Below, one piece after another: positions 32,799-41,789 of a DNA stretch of 64,000 nt. The notes below the pieces were generated by a model. The model had not been told where the DNA came from. It was given only the letters and a program-made list of their open reading frames with translations, and did no database searches. Position 1 is the first letter of the stretch. The number at the start of each line of letters is the position of its first letter. The translations under genes and the position numbers were made by a program. This stretch comes from Arthrobacter_E sp044748305. Lineage in GTDB: Bacteria > Actinomycetota > Actinomycetes > Actinomycetales > Micrococcaceae. The DNA is taken from contig NZ_JBIVFT010000014.1 of assembly GCF_044748305.1 (NCBI RefSeq), forward strand, positions 15,651 through 79,650, read 5' to 3'.

Positions 32799-32873
32799 GA
32801 TAGTTGCTTGCGCTTTATATTTGCATGTGCAAATATTATGTCGTTCATGCAATAGAGCGCGCTTGCAACTATC
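32799..32873. promoter_or_regulatory. Nested MarR-type operators in the marR/MFS divergent region
   Basis: A central palindrome ATATTTGCA / TGCAAATAT (32817-32836) is flanked at equal depth by an outer inverted pair, GATAGTTGC (32799-32807) and GCAACTATC (32865-32873), followed by GCGC on the inner side of each. TTGCA-type cores suit MarR. The nested layout could hold several dimers or a DNA loop covering both promoters. Confidence 0.7.
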
Positions 32874-32897
32874 TCTCAAGTCTACAGGAGAACCCTC

Positions 32898-34094
32898 ATG
32901 CCCCTCGGGCTGCTGGCCCTCGCCGTCGGAAGTTTCGGCATCGGCCTCACGGAATTCGTCATCATGGGCCTGCTTCCCGGAGTGGCGGCCGACTTCGGCG
33001 TCAGCGAAACCACCGCCGGGTGGCTCATCACCGGCTACGCGCTCAGCGTCGTCGTGGGTGCCCTGGGCCTGACGGCGGCCACCACGCGACTGCCTCGGAA
33101 GAAGGTGCTGCTGGGCCTCCTCGTCCTCTTCATCGCGGGCAACGCTCTCACGGCCCTCGCCCCCGGATACGGCCTGGCCATGGCCGGCCGAGCCCTCGCC
33201 GCGCTCTGCCATGGTGCCTTCTTCGGCATCGGCTCGGTGGTCGCGGCGGGCCTCGTGGCTCCCGAGAAGAAGGCCGGCGCCATCGCCCTCATGTTCACGG
33301 GTCTCACCGCGGCCAATGTGCTGGGCGTTCCTTTCGGCACCTTCCTGGGCCAGCAATTCGGTTGGCGTTCGACCTTCTGGGTGATCTCGGCCATCGGGGT
33401 GATCGCCTTCGCGGGCATCGCACTGCTGGTTCCGGCCACCCGCGGCGCCGAACAGCACGTGCGTCTGCGTAGCGAACTGCGGGCGTTCCGTTCCCTGCAA
33501 GTGTGGCTGTCTCTGCTGACCACGGTCCTCGCGTACGGCGGCATGTTCGGGGCGTTCACTTACATCGCCTACACGCTCACCCAGGTCAGCGGCTTCCCGG
33601 AAGGGGCCGTGCCGTGGCTCCTGGTGCTGTTCGGCGTAGGACTCGTGATCGGCAACTGGCTGGGCGGACGCCTGGCGGATCGCTCCATCGACAGGACGTT
33701 GATCGGCTTCACCGTGGCGCTCATCCTGGCACTCGTCTTCTTCGGCCTCTTCGCGGCCTGGCCGCCGGCCGCCGTCGTCGCGCTCTTCCTGGTGGGTGGT
33801 TTCGGTTTCGGCACCGTTCCGGCGCTCCAGAGCCGGGTCATGAACCATGCCGGCCAGGCACCCACCCTCGCCTCGGGGGCGAACATCGCCGCCTTCAATG
33901 CGGGCAATGCGCTGGGCGCCTGGGCCGGCGGACTCGGCATCGCGGCGGGGCTCGGGTACACCTCGCCGATCTGGATCGGGGCGGGCATCACGGTGCTGGG
34001 TCTGCTCGTGATCGTCGTTGCGAGCCTCGATGCACGACGCCGCGTGGCGGGGTCGGTGTCGAGCTCTGAGAAATCGCTCGTCGAAGCGGTCTGA
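32898..34094 (+). CDS. MFS transporter, DHA1 family (AraJ/YdhP-like)
   Basis: The 398-residue, twelve-helix carrier opens with GSFGIGLTEFVIMGLLPGVAADF and has motif-A-like AATTRLPRKKVLL and the segment ALCHGAFFGIGSVVAAGLV, all typical of the arabinose-efflux/chloramphenicol-resistance subgroup of drug:H+ antiporters. AGGAGAAC precedes the ATG. The divergent MarR gene and the shared operators indicate repression relieved by a toxic ligand. No particular drug can be named from sequence. Confidence 0.92.
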   Translation: MPLGLLALAVGSFGIGLTEFVIMGLLPGVAADFGVSETTAGWLITGYALSVVVGALGLTAATTRLPRKKVLLGLLVLFIAGNALTALAPGYGLAMAGRALAALCHGAFFGIGSVVAAGLVAPEKKAGAIALMFTGLTAANVLGVPFGTFLGQQFGWRSTFWVISAIGVIAFAGIALLVPATRGAEQHVRLRSELRAFRSLQVWLSLLTTVLAYGGMFGAFTYIAYTLTQVSGFPEGAVPWLLVLFGVGLVIGNWLGGRLADRSIDRTLIGFTVALILALVFFGLFAAWPPAAVVALFLVGGFGFGTVPALQSRVMNHAGQAPTLASGANIAAFNAGNALGAWAGGLGIAAGLGYTSPIWIGAGITVLGLLVIVVASLDARRRVAGSVSSSEKSLVEAV

Positions 34095-34120
34095 CGAGCG
34101 GTTTCCCGGTCGCCGGAGCT

Positions 34121-34504
34121 TCAGGACTTCAGAGCTGCGATCGCGTCGATCTCCACCAGGAAGTCGCCCAGCACCGATCCGACGGTGGTCCGGGCCGGGT
34201 GAGGCTCGGGCACGAGCCGTCGGTAGACCTCGTTGAAGCCCTCGAAATCCCGTTCCGGGTATTGCAGATGGACTGTCGCCTTGACCACGTGGGAAAGATC
34301 GAGGCCCCGGGCGGCGAGGACCGCACTCAGGTTTCGGAAAGCCTGCTCGCTCTGCTCTTCGATGCTTTCTCCGACGAGCGAGTCAGTGACAGGGTCGTGC
34401 GGAGTCTGGCCCGCGGTGAAGTAGAAGCCGTTGGCCTCGACGCCCTGAGAGTAAGGGCCGGACGGGACGGGAGCGTTCACCGTCCGGAATGTCTTTTTCG
34501 TCAT
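34121..34504 (-). CDS. RidA-family enamine/imine deaminase
   Basis: The 127-residue protein carries the RidA/YjgF fold signatures: GPYSQGVEANGFYFTAGQTPHDP, the central SEQAFRNLSAVLAARGLDLSHVVKATVHL, and the closing ARTTVGSVLGDFLVEIDAIA with the conserved arginine. RidA proteins hydrolyse reactive enamines or imines released by amino-acid-degrading enzymes. It is the last gene after a polar amino-acid importer and an FMN oxidase, so it may clear an imine formed by that pathway. GGAGAGA precedes the ATG at 34504. Confidence 0.92.
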   Translation of the reverse strand: MTKKTFRTVNAPVPSGPYSQGVEANGFYFTAGQTPHDPVTDSLVGESIEEQSEQAFRNLSAVLAARGLDLSHVVKATVHLQYPERDFEGFNEVYRRLVPEPHPARTTVGSVLGDFLVEIDAIAALKS

Positions 34505-34548
34505 GAATATCTCTCCGGCCACCGGGGTGGCCTGTTCTGAAATGCGAG

Positions 34549-35313
34549 TCAAAGGACCTTGGACAGAAAGGCCCGGGTCCGTTCGTGCCTGGGCGCGCCG
34601 AGCACCTGCTCCGGCGGCCCGGCCTCGACCACGACGCCCTGGTCCATGAAGATCACCTGGTCGCTGACCTGCCGGGCGAAAGCGAGTTCATGGGTCACCA
34701 CCACCATGGTCATTCCGGCCTCCGCGAGCTGCTTCATGACGTCGAGCACTTCGCCCACGAGTTCGGGGTCCAAGGCCGAGGTCGGTTCGTCGAAGAGCAT
34801 CAGTTTCGGCTTCATGGCCAGTGCTCGGGCGATCGCGATCCGCTGCTGCTGACCACCGGAGAGCTCCTGAGGATAGGAATGCCCTCGGTCGCCCAGTCCG
34901 ACACGGTCCAGGAGTACCCGGGCTTCCTTCAGCACCTCTGCCCGTGGCCGCTTCTGAACACGGAGGGGGGCTTCGAGGATGTTGTCCAGGACGCTCATGT
35001 GGGGGAACAGATTGAACCGCTGGAATACCATGCCGGCGTCCAGACGGGCCTGGGCCGTCTGGTCCTCCCTCATCTCGTAGAGCTTGCCATTGCGTTCCAC
35101 GTAGCCGACCAGGGAGCCGTCCACGGAAAGGCGCCCCGCGTCCACCTTCTCCAGGTGGTTGATGCATCGCAGGAAGGTGGTCTTCCCGGAGCCGGAGGGG
35201 CCGATCAGGCAGGTGACGGAACCGCGTTCCACGGTCAGATCGATGCCCTTGAGGATCTCCACGGGGCCGAAGCTCTTGCGCACTCCGCGGGCTGTCACCA
35301 TGGCTGTGCTCAT
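34549..35313 (-). CDS. Polar amino-acid ABC transporter ATP-binding protein (GlnQ-like)
   Basis: This 254-residue ATPase has Walker A GPSGSGKT (38-45), MVFQRFNLFPHMSVLDNI (typical Q-loop region of GlnQ/HisP), signature LSGGQQQRIAIARALAM, Walker B LMLFDEPTSALDPELVGEVL and the switch MVVVTHELAFARQV. A ten-to-fifteen-residue insert (VGYVERNGKLYEMREDQT) is present before the Q-loop. It overlaps the permease stop by four bases. It powers import of an amino acid or analogue with the next two gene products. Confidence 0.94.
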   Translation of the reverse strand: MSTAMVTARGVRKSFGPVEILKGIDLTVERGSVTCLIGPSGSGKTTFLRCINHLEKVDAGRLSVDGSLVGYVERNGKLYEMREDQTAQARLDAGMVFQRFNLFPHMSVLDNILEAPLRVQKRPRAEVLKEARVLLDRVGLGDRGHSYPQELSGGQQQRIAIARALAMKPKLMLFDEPTSALDPELVGEVLDVMKQLAEAGMTMVVVTHELAFARQVSDQVIFMDQGVVVEAGPPEQVLGAPRHERTRAFLSKVL

Positions 35314-36305
35314 GACGCGCTCCTGTTCTTGTTCTTCCTCCGCCGGAGGGTTCCGGCGGACAGTTCGAAACCCCGGCCGTAGCGCTTCTCCAGGAGCCCC
35401 TGGAAGTAACTGAGCACGGTGGTCAGTGCCAGGTACCAGAGGCTGGCCACGATCAACAGCGGGATGGTCTGGTAGTTGCCGGAATAGATGATCTGTGCGG
35501 AGTAGAGCAGATCGGAGATGGCCAGAACGCTGACCAGGGACGTTCCCTTCAGCATCGAAACGATCTGATTGCCGGTGGGCGGCAGCACGACTCGCATGGC
35601 CTGGGGCAGGATGATCCGGCGCATCAGGGTCGCCTTCTTCATGCCGAGGGCCCTGGCCGCCTCGTATTGACCCTTGTCCACGGAGGAGATGCCTCCGCGG
35701 ATGATTTCGGCCATGTAGGCCGCCTCATTGAGCGAAAGCCCCAGCAGAGCCGCCCCTAATGGGGTGATGAGGACGTTCGCCGAGCCGATCACCCAGGAGG
35801 GTCCGCCGAAGGGCAGACCGAGGGCGATCACGGGGTACAGGGCGGCGATGTTGTACCAGAAGATCAATTGCACCAGCAGGGGAGTCCCGCGGAAGAACCA
35901 GATGTAGGCGCGGCTGATGGTCCTCAGCACCGGGTTGGCGGAGAGCCTCATGACCGCCAGACCTGTGCCCAGGGCGATGCCGACCGTCATGGAGACCACC
36001 GTGAGCAGCAGGGTCAGACCCGCTCCGGTCATGATCTGCGGCGCGAAGAGGAAGGAGACGACGACGTCCCAGTGGTACCGCTGGTTCATTGCGATGTCCA
36101 TGGCCGCCAGGGCGGCGACGATCAGCAGGATCGCCGCCATGGCCACCCGGCCCGGATGCCGGAGAGGGACGACCGGAATGGCTTCGGACGGTGGCTCCGA
36201 GGCTGAACTGGCTGATGGCTGCCCCCGGCCGGAACTCAAAGCTGTCGGCTTGTCGCCGGCGTTCAGCTGCTCCGGGTCTGCGGGGACCGCGGGGTTCACA
36301 TTCAT
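35310..36305 (-). CDS. Polar amino-acid ABC transporter permease
   Basis: The 331-residue permease has a long hydrophilic N-terminus (about 50 residues), a first helix near 55-72, then a HisM/GlnP-type domain with about five helices and the EAA loop EAARALGMKKATLMRRIILPQAMRVVLPPTGNQ. The conserved FRGTPLLVQ motif precedes it. A GTG at 36314 is an alternative start just upstream. The gene follows that of the binding protein by 11 bases. Only one permease gene is present, so a homodimeric channel is expected. Confidence 0.92.
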   Translation of the reverse strand: MNVNPAVPADPEQLNAGDKPTALSSGRGQPSASSASEPPSEAIPVVPLRHPGRVAMAAILLIVAALAAMDIAMNQRYHWDVVVSFLFAPQIMTGAGLTLLLTVVSMTVGIALGTGLAVMRLSANPVLRTISRAYIWFFRGTPLLVQLIFWYNIAALYPVIALGLPFGGPSWVIGSANVLITPLGAALLGLSLNEAAYMAEIIRGGISSVDKGQYEAARALGMKKATLMRRIILPQAMRVVLPPTGNQIVSMLKGTSLVSVLAISDLLYSAQIIYSGNYQTIPLLIVASLWYLALTTVLSYFQGLLEKRYGRGFELSAGTLRRRKNKNRSAS

Positions 36306-36316
36306 ATCGATCACGC

Positions 36317-37267
36317 TCACTGGAAGAAATTGACTCGTGCGTCGGGGATGGCGCTGGTGGAGAGGCCGTACTTCTTCAGCACGGCGCCGTACGCCTCGCT
36401 GCGGAGTACCGTCTGCATGGCTTTGGCGACGGCCTTGACCAGGTTCTCGCCCTTGGCCACCCCGATCCCGACCTCTGCGACGTCGTAGCTGGCCCCGATC
36501 TGGATTGCCGGATTCTGGGTGGCCGCATAGTTGAGAATGGGCGAGTCCGCGAGCACTGCATCCAGGCGGCCACTGCTCAGCGCTGAGATCGCCTGGCGGG
36601 TGTCCTGGTACTCGTTGCTCTGGATCTTCTCCTTGCCTGCTGCGAGGCAGGCCTCGTCGAACTTCGGGACGTCGGTGCGCAGCTGGTAGGAGGCGGTGAG
36701 GAACCCGACTTTCTTGCCGCACAGCGACTTCTCGTTCAGGCCGAGGGGGTTGCCCTGGGGAACAGCCACGCCGCTGCCGAACTGGGCGTAATCGACGAAG
36801 TCCAGAACCTTGCCGCGCTCGGCGGTGGGGGACATGGAGGAGACGGTGGCGTCATAGCGCCCGGCAGCGATGCCCGGGATGATCGAGTCGAAGTTGGCCA
36901 CGTCGATCTGCACCTGAACGCCCAGTGCCTGACCCAGGAGTCGTGCGACGTCGGGGTTGAGCCCCACCATGTTCTGTGTGCCCTCCTGGTAGAACTGCGT
37001 CGGCGGTTCGTTGGTCGGAATGGCCACGCGGAGCGTCTTGGAGGATTTCACGGATTGCGGCAGGAGGGCCGCGGCCGCGGAGTCCACTGCGAGCGGCGGT
37101 ACCTCCGTGGTGATGGCGCCCGCCGAAGCGGACGACGTCGCTGCGCCGGTCTGGCTGCAGGCGGAGGCTGCCATGACGACGGCTGCCGTGGCTGCTGCTG
37201 CGAGCACTCGCCGGAACCCCGGCCTCCGCGACCCCGGCCTTTGCACGGGGATGATCGAGGTGTTCAT
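36317..37267 (-). CDS. Amino-acid ABC transporter substrate-binding lipoprotein
   Basis: The 316-residue family-3 solute-binding protein has a lipoprotein signal (basic start, hydrophobic run, lipobox MAASAC near residue 37) and a serine/alanine-rich linker. The binding fold follows, with LRVAIPTNEPPTQF, MVGLNPDVARLLGQALGV and FDSIIPGIAAGRYDATVSSMSPTAERGKVLDFVDY. It is anchored to the outer face of the membrane. The start overlaps the FMN oxidase stop by four bases, linking uptake to the oxidase. Confidence 0.93.
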   Translation of the reverse strand: MNTSIIPVQRPGSRRPGFRRVLAAAATAAVVMAASACSQTGAATSSASAGAITTEVPPLAVDSAAAALLPQSVKSSKTLRVAIPTNEPPTQFYQEGTQNMVGLNPDVARLLGQALGVQVQIDVANFDSIIPGIAAGRYDATVSSMSPTAERGKVLDFVDYAQFGSGVAVPQGNPLGLNEKSLCGKKVGFLTASYQLRTDVPKFDEACLAAGKEKIQSNEYQDTRQAISALSSGRLDAVLADSPILNYAATQNPAIQIGASYDVAEVGIGVAKGENLVKAVAKAMQTVLRSEAYGAVLKKYGLSTSAIPDARVNFFQ

Positions 37268-38565
37268 GCCCTGCTCCTCAGCTCGTCGGGAACGGCGGCG
37301 ATCCGAGGCCTTGCCGGCGTGGTGCTGCGCTCGAACATCTCGGCACGGTGTCGGATGAGAGCCGGGCCGTCGGCGTGCAGTTGGGCGATGCTGGCGACTC
37401 CGAGGAGCGTCATGGTCCGTTCCATCTCCTGGGCGAAGAGGTTGAGGACGTGGGCCACGCCGGCCTCGCCCGCGGCGGCCAGGCCGTAGAGGTACGGCCT
37501 GCCGATCGAGCAGGCATCGGCCCCCAGGGCGATCGCCTTGATGACGTCCGAGCCGCGACGCACACCGCCGTCGACGATCAGCTCCAGCCGTCCGTCCGCG
37601 CGCCGCACCAGTTCGGGGAGGACGTCCATGGGCGAGGCCATGTGGTCCAATTGGCGGCCCCCGTGGTTGCTCACCTGGATGGCGTCGATGCCGATCCCTG
37701 CGGCCCGGTCCACGTCGTCCGGGTTGACGCATCCCTTCAACACGATCGGTCCGTCCCAGCGGGACCTCAGATGCTCGATGTCGTTCCAGTCCGTGGGCTC
37801 GTAGGAGCCGGCCAGAAGGGTCCGCCACATGTCCGGTGTACTCGCCAAGGGGCCTTCGGGAACTTCGGCATCGAGATTGGGGAACGCGATGGCGTCGTTG
37901 AGCAGGAAGCCCAGGGACCAGGAAGGGTGCAGAAGCCCCTCGACCACGGTGCGGGGCTTGATCGACGGAGGAGCGGTGAATCCGTTGCGGTAGTCCCGCT
38001 CCCGGTGGCCGATGCCCCGGCAGTCCACGTTCAGCAGAAGCGCTTCGTACCCGGCCCGGGACACCCGTTCCAGCACTGCGTCCAGCAGCCCGCGGTCTCC
38101 GATCGGCTCCATGTTGAACCAGCGCCGCAGGCCTGGTGTGGCCGCGCTGACATCCTCCATGGTGGTGGTGCTCAGATGCGCCAGTCCGTAGGGGACCCGG
38201 GCCGAGCGGGCGGCGCGGGCCACTGCGATCTCACCCTGCGGGTGGAACAGCCGGGTGCCGCCCGTGGGGGACAGCGTGAGGGGCATGGCGACGGGCCCGC
38301 CCAGGAGGGTGGACTCCAGGCTGAGGTCCGCCACGCTGCCCCATTGCGGCAGGAAGGACCAGTCCGCGAAGGAGTCCCGGTTCCGGCGGAGCGAGTATTC
38401 GTCCTCTCCGCCGCCTTCGATGTAGTCGAAGACGCTGCGCGGAAGCCGGCGTGCAGCCTGCTTCCGGATGTCCTCGACGTTGAAACTGCGCCTGCCGAGT
38501 CGCTCGGCCTTCGTCCGGGCAGGCGGCTGGACCGAGACCAGCGCCTTGATGTCTTTGGCTTTCAT
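37264..38565 (-). CDS. FMN-dependent alpha-hydroxy-acid oxidase family protein
   Basis: The 433-residue protein belongs to the glycolate oxidase/lactate monooxygenase group. FMN and catalytic motifs are visible: RLPRSVFDYIEGGGEDEYSLRRN, VPYGLAHLSTTTMEDV, LLLNVDCRGIGHRERDYRNG, the catalytic histidine in QVSNHGGRQLDH and DGGVRRGSDVIKAIALGADACSIGRPYLYGLAA. It oxidises a 2-hydroxy acid (or related compound) to the 2-oxo acid. It is the first gene of an operon with an amino-acid-type importer and RidA and diverges from a PucR regulator. GGAGGTG precedes its ATG. Confidence 0.92.
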   Translation of the reverse strand: MKAKDIKALVSVQPPARTKAERLGRRSFNVEDIRKQAARRLPRSVFDYIEGGGEDEYSLRRNRDSFADWSFLPQWGSVADLSLESTLLGGPVAMPLTLSPTGGTRLFHPQGEIAVARAARSARVPYGLAHLSTTTMEDVSAATPGLRRWFNMEPIGDRGLLDAVLERVSRAGYEALLLNVDCRGIGHRERDYRNGFTAPPSIKPRTVVEGLLHPSWSLGFLLNDAIAFPNLDAEVPEGPLASTPDMWRTLLAGSYEPTDWNDIEHLRSRWDGPIVLKGCVNPDDVDRAAGIGIDAIQVSNHGGRQLDHMASPMDVLPELVRRADGRLELIVDGGVRRGSDVIKAIALGADACSIGRPYLYGLAAAGEAGVAHVLNLFAQEMERTMTLLGVASIAQLHADGPALIRHRAEMFERSTTPARPRIAAVPDELRSRA

Positions 38566-38644
38566 TCGCCTTCACCTCCAGGTCGTTCCGGGCTGAGCCG
38601 GATCTTCCCTTCAATGGTGATGTGAATCACTATGGCTTCGTATG

Positions 38645-38685
38645 GGAAATATCCTAAAAAATTTCCTTCATCATTGTGATAAATT
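38645..38685. promoter_or_regulatory. AT-rich divergent promoter with GGAAAT inverted repeat
   Basis: GGAAAT (38645-38650) and ATTTCC (38661-38666) form an inverted repeat in a conspicuously AT-rich stretch between the divergent oxidase operon and PucR gene. TAAATT (38680-38685) ends six bases before the PucR ATG, fitting a leaderless message. The repeat is a candidate PucR site. Confidence 0.5.
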
Positions 38686-38691
38686 CCATCC

Positions 38692-40329
38692 ATGTTTGAT
38701 GCGGCGAGTCCATCGGCGGCTGCTCCCGGCCAGGCCGTGCCCCTGACCGCCTGTCTGCAACTCCTCGGCCCTGTGGTCACGCTCCTCAACCCTTCGGAGG
38801 ACGCTCTGGTTCATGCGGTCACCGACGTGGTCATCCATGACTCCTCGCGGCAGGTGACTCTGCGGGACCGGATCGTGCTGGCCATCGGCATGACGGCCGG
38901 CTCTGAGGATTTCGCAGGTCTTCTCGACACTGCGGTCGTGGACGGTGCCGCCGCGGTCATGTTCAAAGCGACGGGCATGCTGCTGGAAGATCTGCGGCTC
39001 CTCGCCGCGGGACGGCTCGCGCTCCTCGTGGTGGACGACGACGCCGACTGGGAGCGGTTGATCTCTCTGGCCAGGGCTTCGGTGGCGGGGGTCGCCATGG
39101 CCGACACCGCTTCGGGCGTGCGGCTCGGGGATCTGTACGCGTTCGCCAACACCACTGCCTCCATGCTGGGCGGGGCCGCGAGCTTCGTCGACACCCTGGG
39201 CCGGATCCTGGCCTATTCCACTCTCCCGGGGCAGCCTATCGACGAGGTGCGGCGGATGACCACGCTCTCCCTGCAAGAGCTCACACCTCCTGGCCTCGAC
39301 GAGGATTTCAAGGCGGTGTACGGCGCGCCGGGCGCCGTCGTCGTCGAGTCGGGCGAGCAGGGGCTGGCACGTCTGGCGCTCGCGGTCCGTGCCGGAGGAG
39401 AACTGCTGGGAAGCCTGTGGATCATCGACCCCGGACCTGGGCTGAGGGAGCGGAGCCTGGACTCCCTCAACCGGATGGCGCCGCTGATCGGACTCCACAT
39501 GCTGCACGCGCGCTCCGCGGCCGATTTCGGTGAACGCCGGAATGCCGACCTCATCCGGACCGTGATCGAGGATCCGGCCCATGCGGCTTTCGCCGCCGCC
39601 CAGCTGAATCTCGAAGCCTCCGACGGATTCGCCTTGGCTGCCTTCTCGGTCGTCCATCCGGAACCCGGCAGCCTGGACTCGGTGCGGGATCTTCAACGTC
39701 TGCTGCACCTCGTGAACACGGTCTGCCGAGTCCACTTCACCTCATCGCACGCGGCTCTGGTGGATTCGGTGGTCTACGCGCTCATGCCGGCGACTGGGAA
39801 GTCTCCTCGGGAGACGCACCGGAAGGTCGCAGGGGAGATTCACCGCTATGCCGCGGGCATCGGCGCCAATCCGGTGCTGGCCGCGGTGGGAGGTATCGCG
39901 CGGACGGTGGAGGGCCTGCCGGAATCACGGGATGAGGCGCTGCGGCTCATGCATCATCTGTGGAAACAGACCCTGGCGCGAGGCGGATCCGGTGCGCCGG
40001 CGGCCGCCTTGGCCGAGGACTACCGGACGCCGCTGAACGTGGATCGGGTCGGGGCGTACCTGGAACACGAGGGGCTCACCGAGTCCGATGCGCTGACGGA
40101 GATCCGTGATTTCGACTCGGCGAACGGGACCGAGTACCTGCCGACGCTCGGGGCCTACTTCGAGGCGAATGGCAATATCGCGGCCATGGCCGAGTCCTTG
40201 CACGTGCACAACAACACCGTGCGCTACCGGCTGGGGCGGCTCGCCCAGGACACCGGCGTAGAGCTGTCCGATCCGGACACCCGGCTCTGGCTGTGGCTCC
40301 GGCTGCGCACCGAAACAGGCAGTCTTTAG
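38692..40329 (+). CDS. PucR/CdaR-type transcriptional regulator
   Basis: The 545-residue regulator has an N-terminal PucR-like sensory part (about 60-160), a GGDEF-like or GAF-like middle region, and the C-terminal PucR helix-turn-helix: LPTLGAYFEANGNIAAMAESLHVHNNTVRYRLGRLAQDTG. Family members usually activate genes for purine, amino-acid or hydroxy-acid use. It faces the oxidase-importer-RidA operon across 126 AT-rich bases and is its probable activator. Confidence 0.88.
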   Translation: MFDAASPSAAAPGQAVPLTACLQLLGPVVTLLNPSEDALVHAVTDVVIHDSSRQVTLRDRIVLAIGMTAGSEDFAGLLDTAVVDGAAAVMFKATGMLLEDLRLLAAGRLALLVVDDDADWERLISLARASVAGVAMADTASGVRLGDLYAFANTTASMLGGAASFVDTLGRILAYSTLPGQPIDEVRRMTTLSLQELTPPGLDEDFKAVYGAPGAVVVESGEQGLARLALAVRAGGELLGSLWIIDPGPGLRERSLDSLNRMAPLIGLHMLHARSAADFGERRNADLIRTVIEDPAHAAFAAAQLNLEASDGFALAAFSVVHPEPGSLDSVRDLQRLLHLVNTVCRVHFTSSHAALVDSVVYALMPATGKSPRETHRKVAGEIHRYAAGIGANPVLAAVGGIARTVEGLPESRDEALRLMHHLWKQTLARGGSGAPAAALAEDYRTPLNVDRVGAYLEHEGLTESDALTEIRDFDSANGTEYLPTLGAYFEANGNIAAMAESLHVHNNTVRYRLGRLAQDTGVELSDPDTRLWLWLRLRTETGSL

Positions 40330-40405
40330 ACCACCCACAACGGGGACTGTTCCACCGGCTCCCCGGTCCGTTCATCGCCTGGGGCCTCTCGGCAATCGCT
40401 TGCGC

Positions 40406-41056
40406 CTACCAGCCCCGTGCTTCCCACTCGGGGAGGTGCGGACGCTCGGCGCCGAGGGTGGTGGACTTGCCGTGCCCCGGATGAACCAAGGTCTCGTCCG
40501 GATACACGCCGAAGAGCCGTTCGCGCACATCGCTCAGCAGGGAGGTGAAGCGCGCCGGGTCCCGGTCCGTGTTGCCCACGCCGCCAGGGAAGAGCGAATC
40601 ACCGCTGAAGACATGCGCCGGGCCGCTGGGTCCTTGGTAGACGTAGGCGATCGAGCCAGGGGTGTGACCACGCAGGTGCACCGCCGTGAGGTCGAAGCCG
40701 TCGAAGTTCCCCACCGCGCCGTGTTCCAGCGGGACGTCGACCGTCACCGGGAGACCTGCGACGTCGTCGGCCCCCGCAGCGGTCTTCGCGCCGGTCAGTG
40801 CCACCAGTTCCTCCAGAGCCCGGACATGGTCCCAGTGCTGGTGGGTGGTCGCGATGAGCGCCAGCGACGCCGGTGCGGCGGCGTCCGCTGCCCCCTCGGC
40901 GAGCAGCCGCTGGATCGCCGGGAAGTCGTCCGCGGCATCGATGAGAACCTGGGCGCCGCTCGCTTTCGCGGTCAGCAGGTAGACGTTGTTGTCCATGCCT
41001 CCCACGGAGACGGTGCGGATCGTGACGTCGTGGTCCTCGTGCAACAGCGTGCTCAT
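40406..41056 (-). CDS. Metallo-beta-lactamase-fold hydrolase (glyoxalase II-like)
   Basis: The 216-residue protein has the MBL metal motif THQHWDH, further ligands in RGHTPGSIAYV, FSGDSLFPGG and the closing VHPGHGKSTTL. This fits glyoxalase-II-like thioester or lactone hydrolases with two metal ions. The ATG overlaps the HutD stop by four bases. The final residues are few after the last ligand, a compact form. Natural substrate not evident. Confidence 0.88.
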   Translation of the reverse strand: MSTLLHEDHDVTIRTVSVGGMDNNVYLLTAKASGAQVLIDAADDFPAIQRLLAEGAADAAAPASLALIATTHQHWDHVRALEELVALTGAKTAAGADDVAGLPVTVDVPLEHGAVGNFDGFDLTAVHLRGHTPGSIAYVYQGPSGPAHVFSGDSLFPGGVGNTDRDPARFTSLLSDVRERLFGVYPDETLVHPGHGKSTTLGAERPHLPEWEARGW

Positions 41057-41628
41057 ACGGTTTCCTCCACGGGATCGATCGAGACGATGGCCACGAAGCC
41101 GCGGCCCAGGATTTCGGGGTTGTTCTGGTCGGAGCCGACGACGGCGTCATAGCGGCCGAGCTCGATCGCCTCGGAGGTTCCTTCACCGCCGTCGGACACT
41201 GCGGCCTTCCCCTCCAACAGGATGGCCAGCTGACCGCCGAAGACCGGGTGCGCCCGTTTCTTCGACAGTTCGAGGATCGACAAGTAGCCCTTGTAGGCGC
41301 CGGTGCGGGCGATGACGTTGAGGTCTCTGATGTCGCCTGTGGGGAGTGCGGAGGAGGATGCGGAGTCGCCGGAGAACCGGAAGGGCCGGTATTTCTCCAT
41401 GGCGTGTTCGGCGCCGTCCACGGTCAGGACCAGCAGTTCGCCGTCGATCACGGAGATGACGCGTTCCATGCCGGGGAATGCCGAGAACTCCCCGGCGCTG
41501 CCGACCTCGGCGATGCTGACACGCCAGTCCCATTCGCCGTTGCTCGGGTGACGTGCGATCTCACGGGTCACCCCGCCGCCGTTGCGCCAGCGCTCGGGGC
41601 GGATGTCTGAAAAGCGGATGATCTCCAT
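41053..41628 (-). CDS. HutD-family cupin protein
   Basis: The 191-residue protein matches HutD/Ves proteins: RFSDIRPERWRNGGGVTREIARHP, then WDWRVSIAEVGSAGEFSAFPGMERVISVIDGELLVLTVDG, and the strand FRFSGDSAS. HutD is a bicupin associated with histidine utilisation genes and thought to bind N-formyl compounds, but no hut genes are in this window. GAGAGGAAG precedes the ATG at 41628. It is translationally coupled to the MBL hydrolase downstream. Confidence 0.87.
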   Translation of the reverse strand: MEIIRFSDIRPERWRNGGGVTREIARHPSNGEWDWRVSIAEVGSAGEFSAFPGMERVISVIDGELLVLTVDGAEHAMEKYRPFRFSGDSASSSALPTGDIRDLNVIARTGAYKGYLSILELSKKRAHPVFGGQLAILLEGKAAVSDGGEGTSEAIELGRYDAVVGSDQNNPEILGRGFVAIVSIDPVEETV

Positions 41629-41789
41629 GGCTTCCTCTCGGTACTGTTCCAGCGTAGTCACGAGGGGTGGCCCGGACGAAGATCCGTGTCTTTGAGGCCT
41701 GTTTTCAAGCGACTGTGAGCTCACCGATCGGGGTGCGGCGGCCTGGTCTTGATACCGTCGTAGGTGATCATCCACCGGGAGGACCAGCA

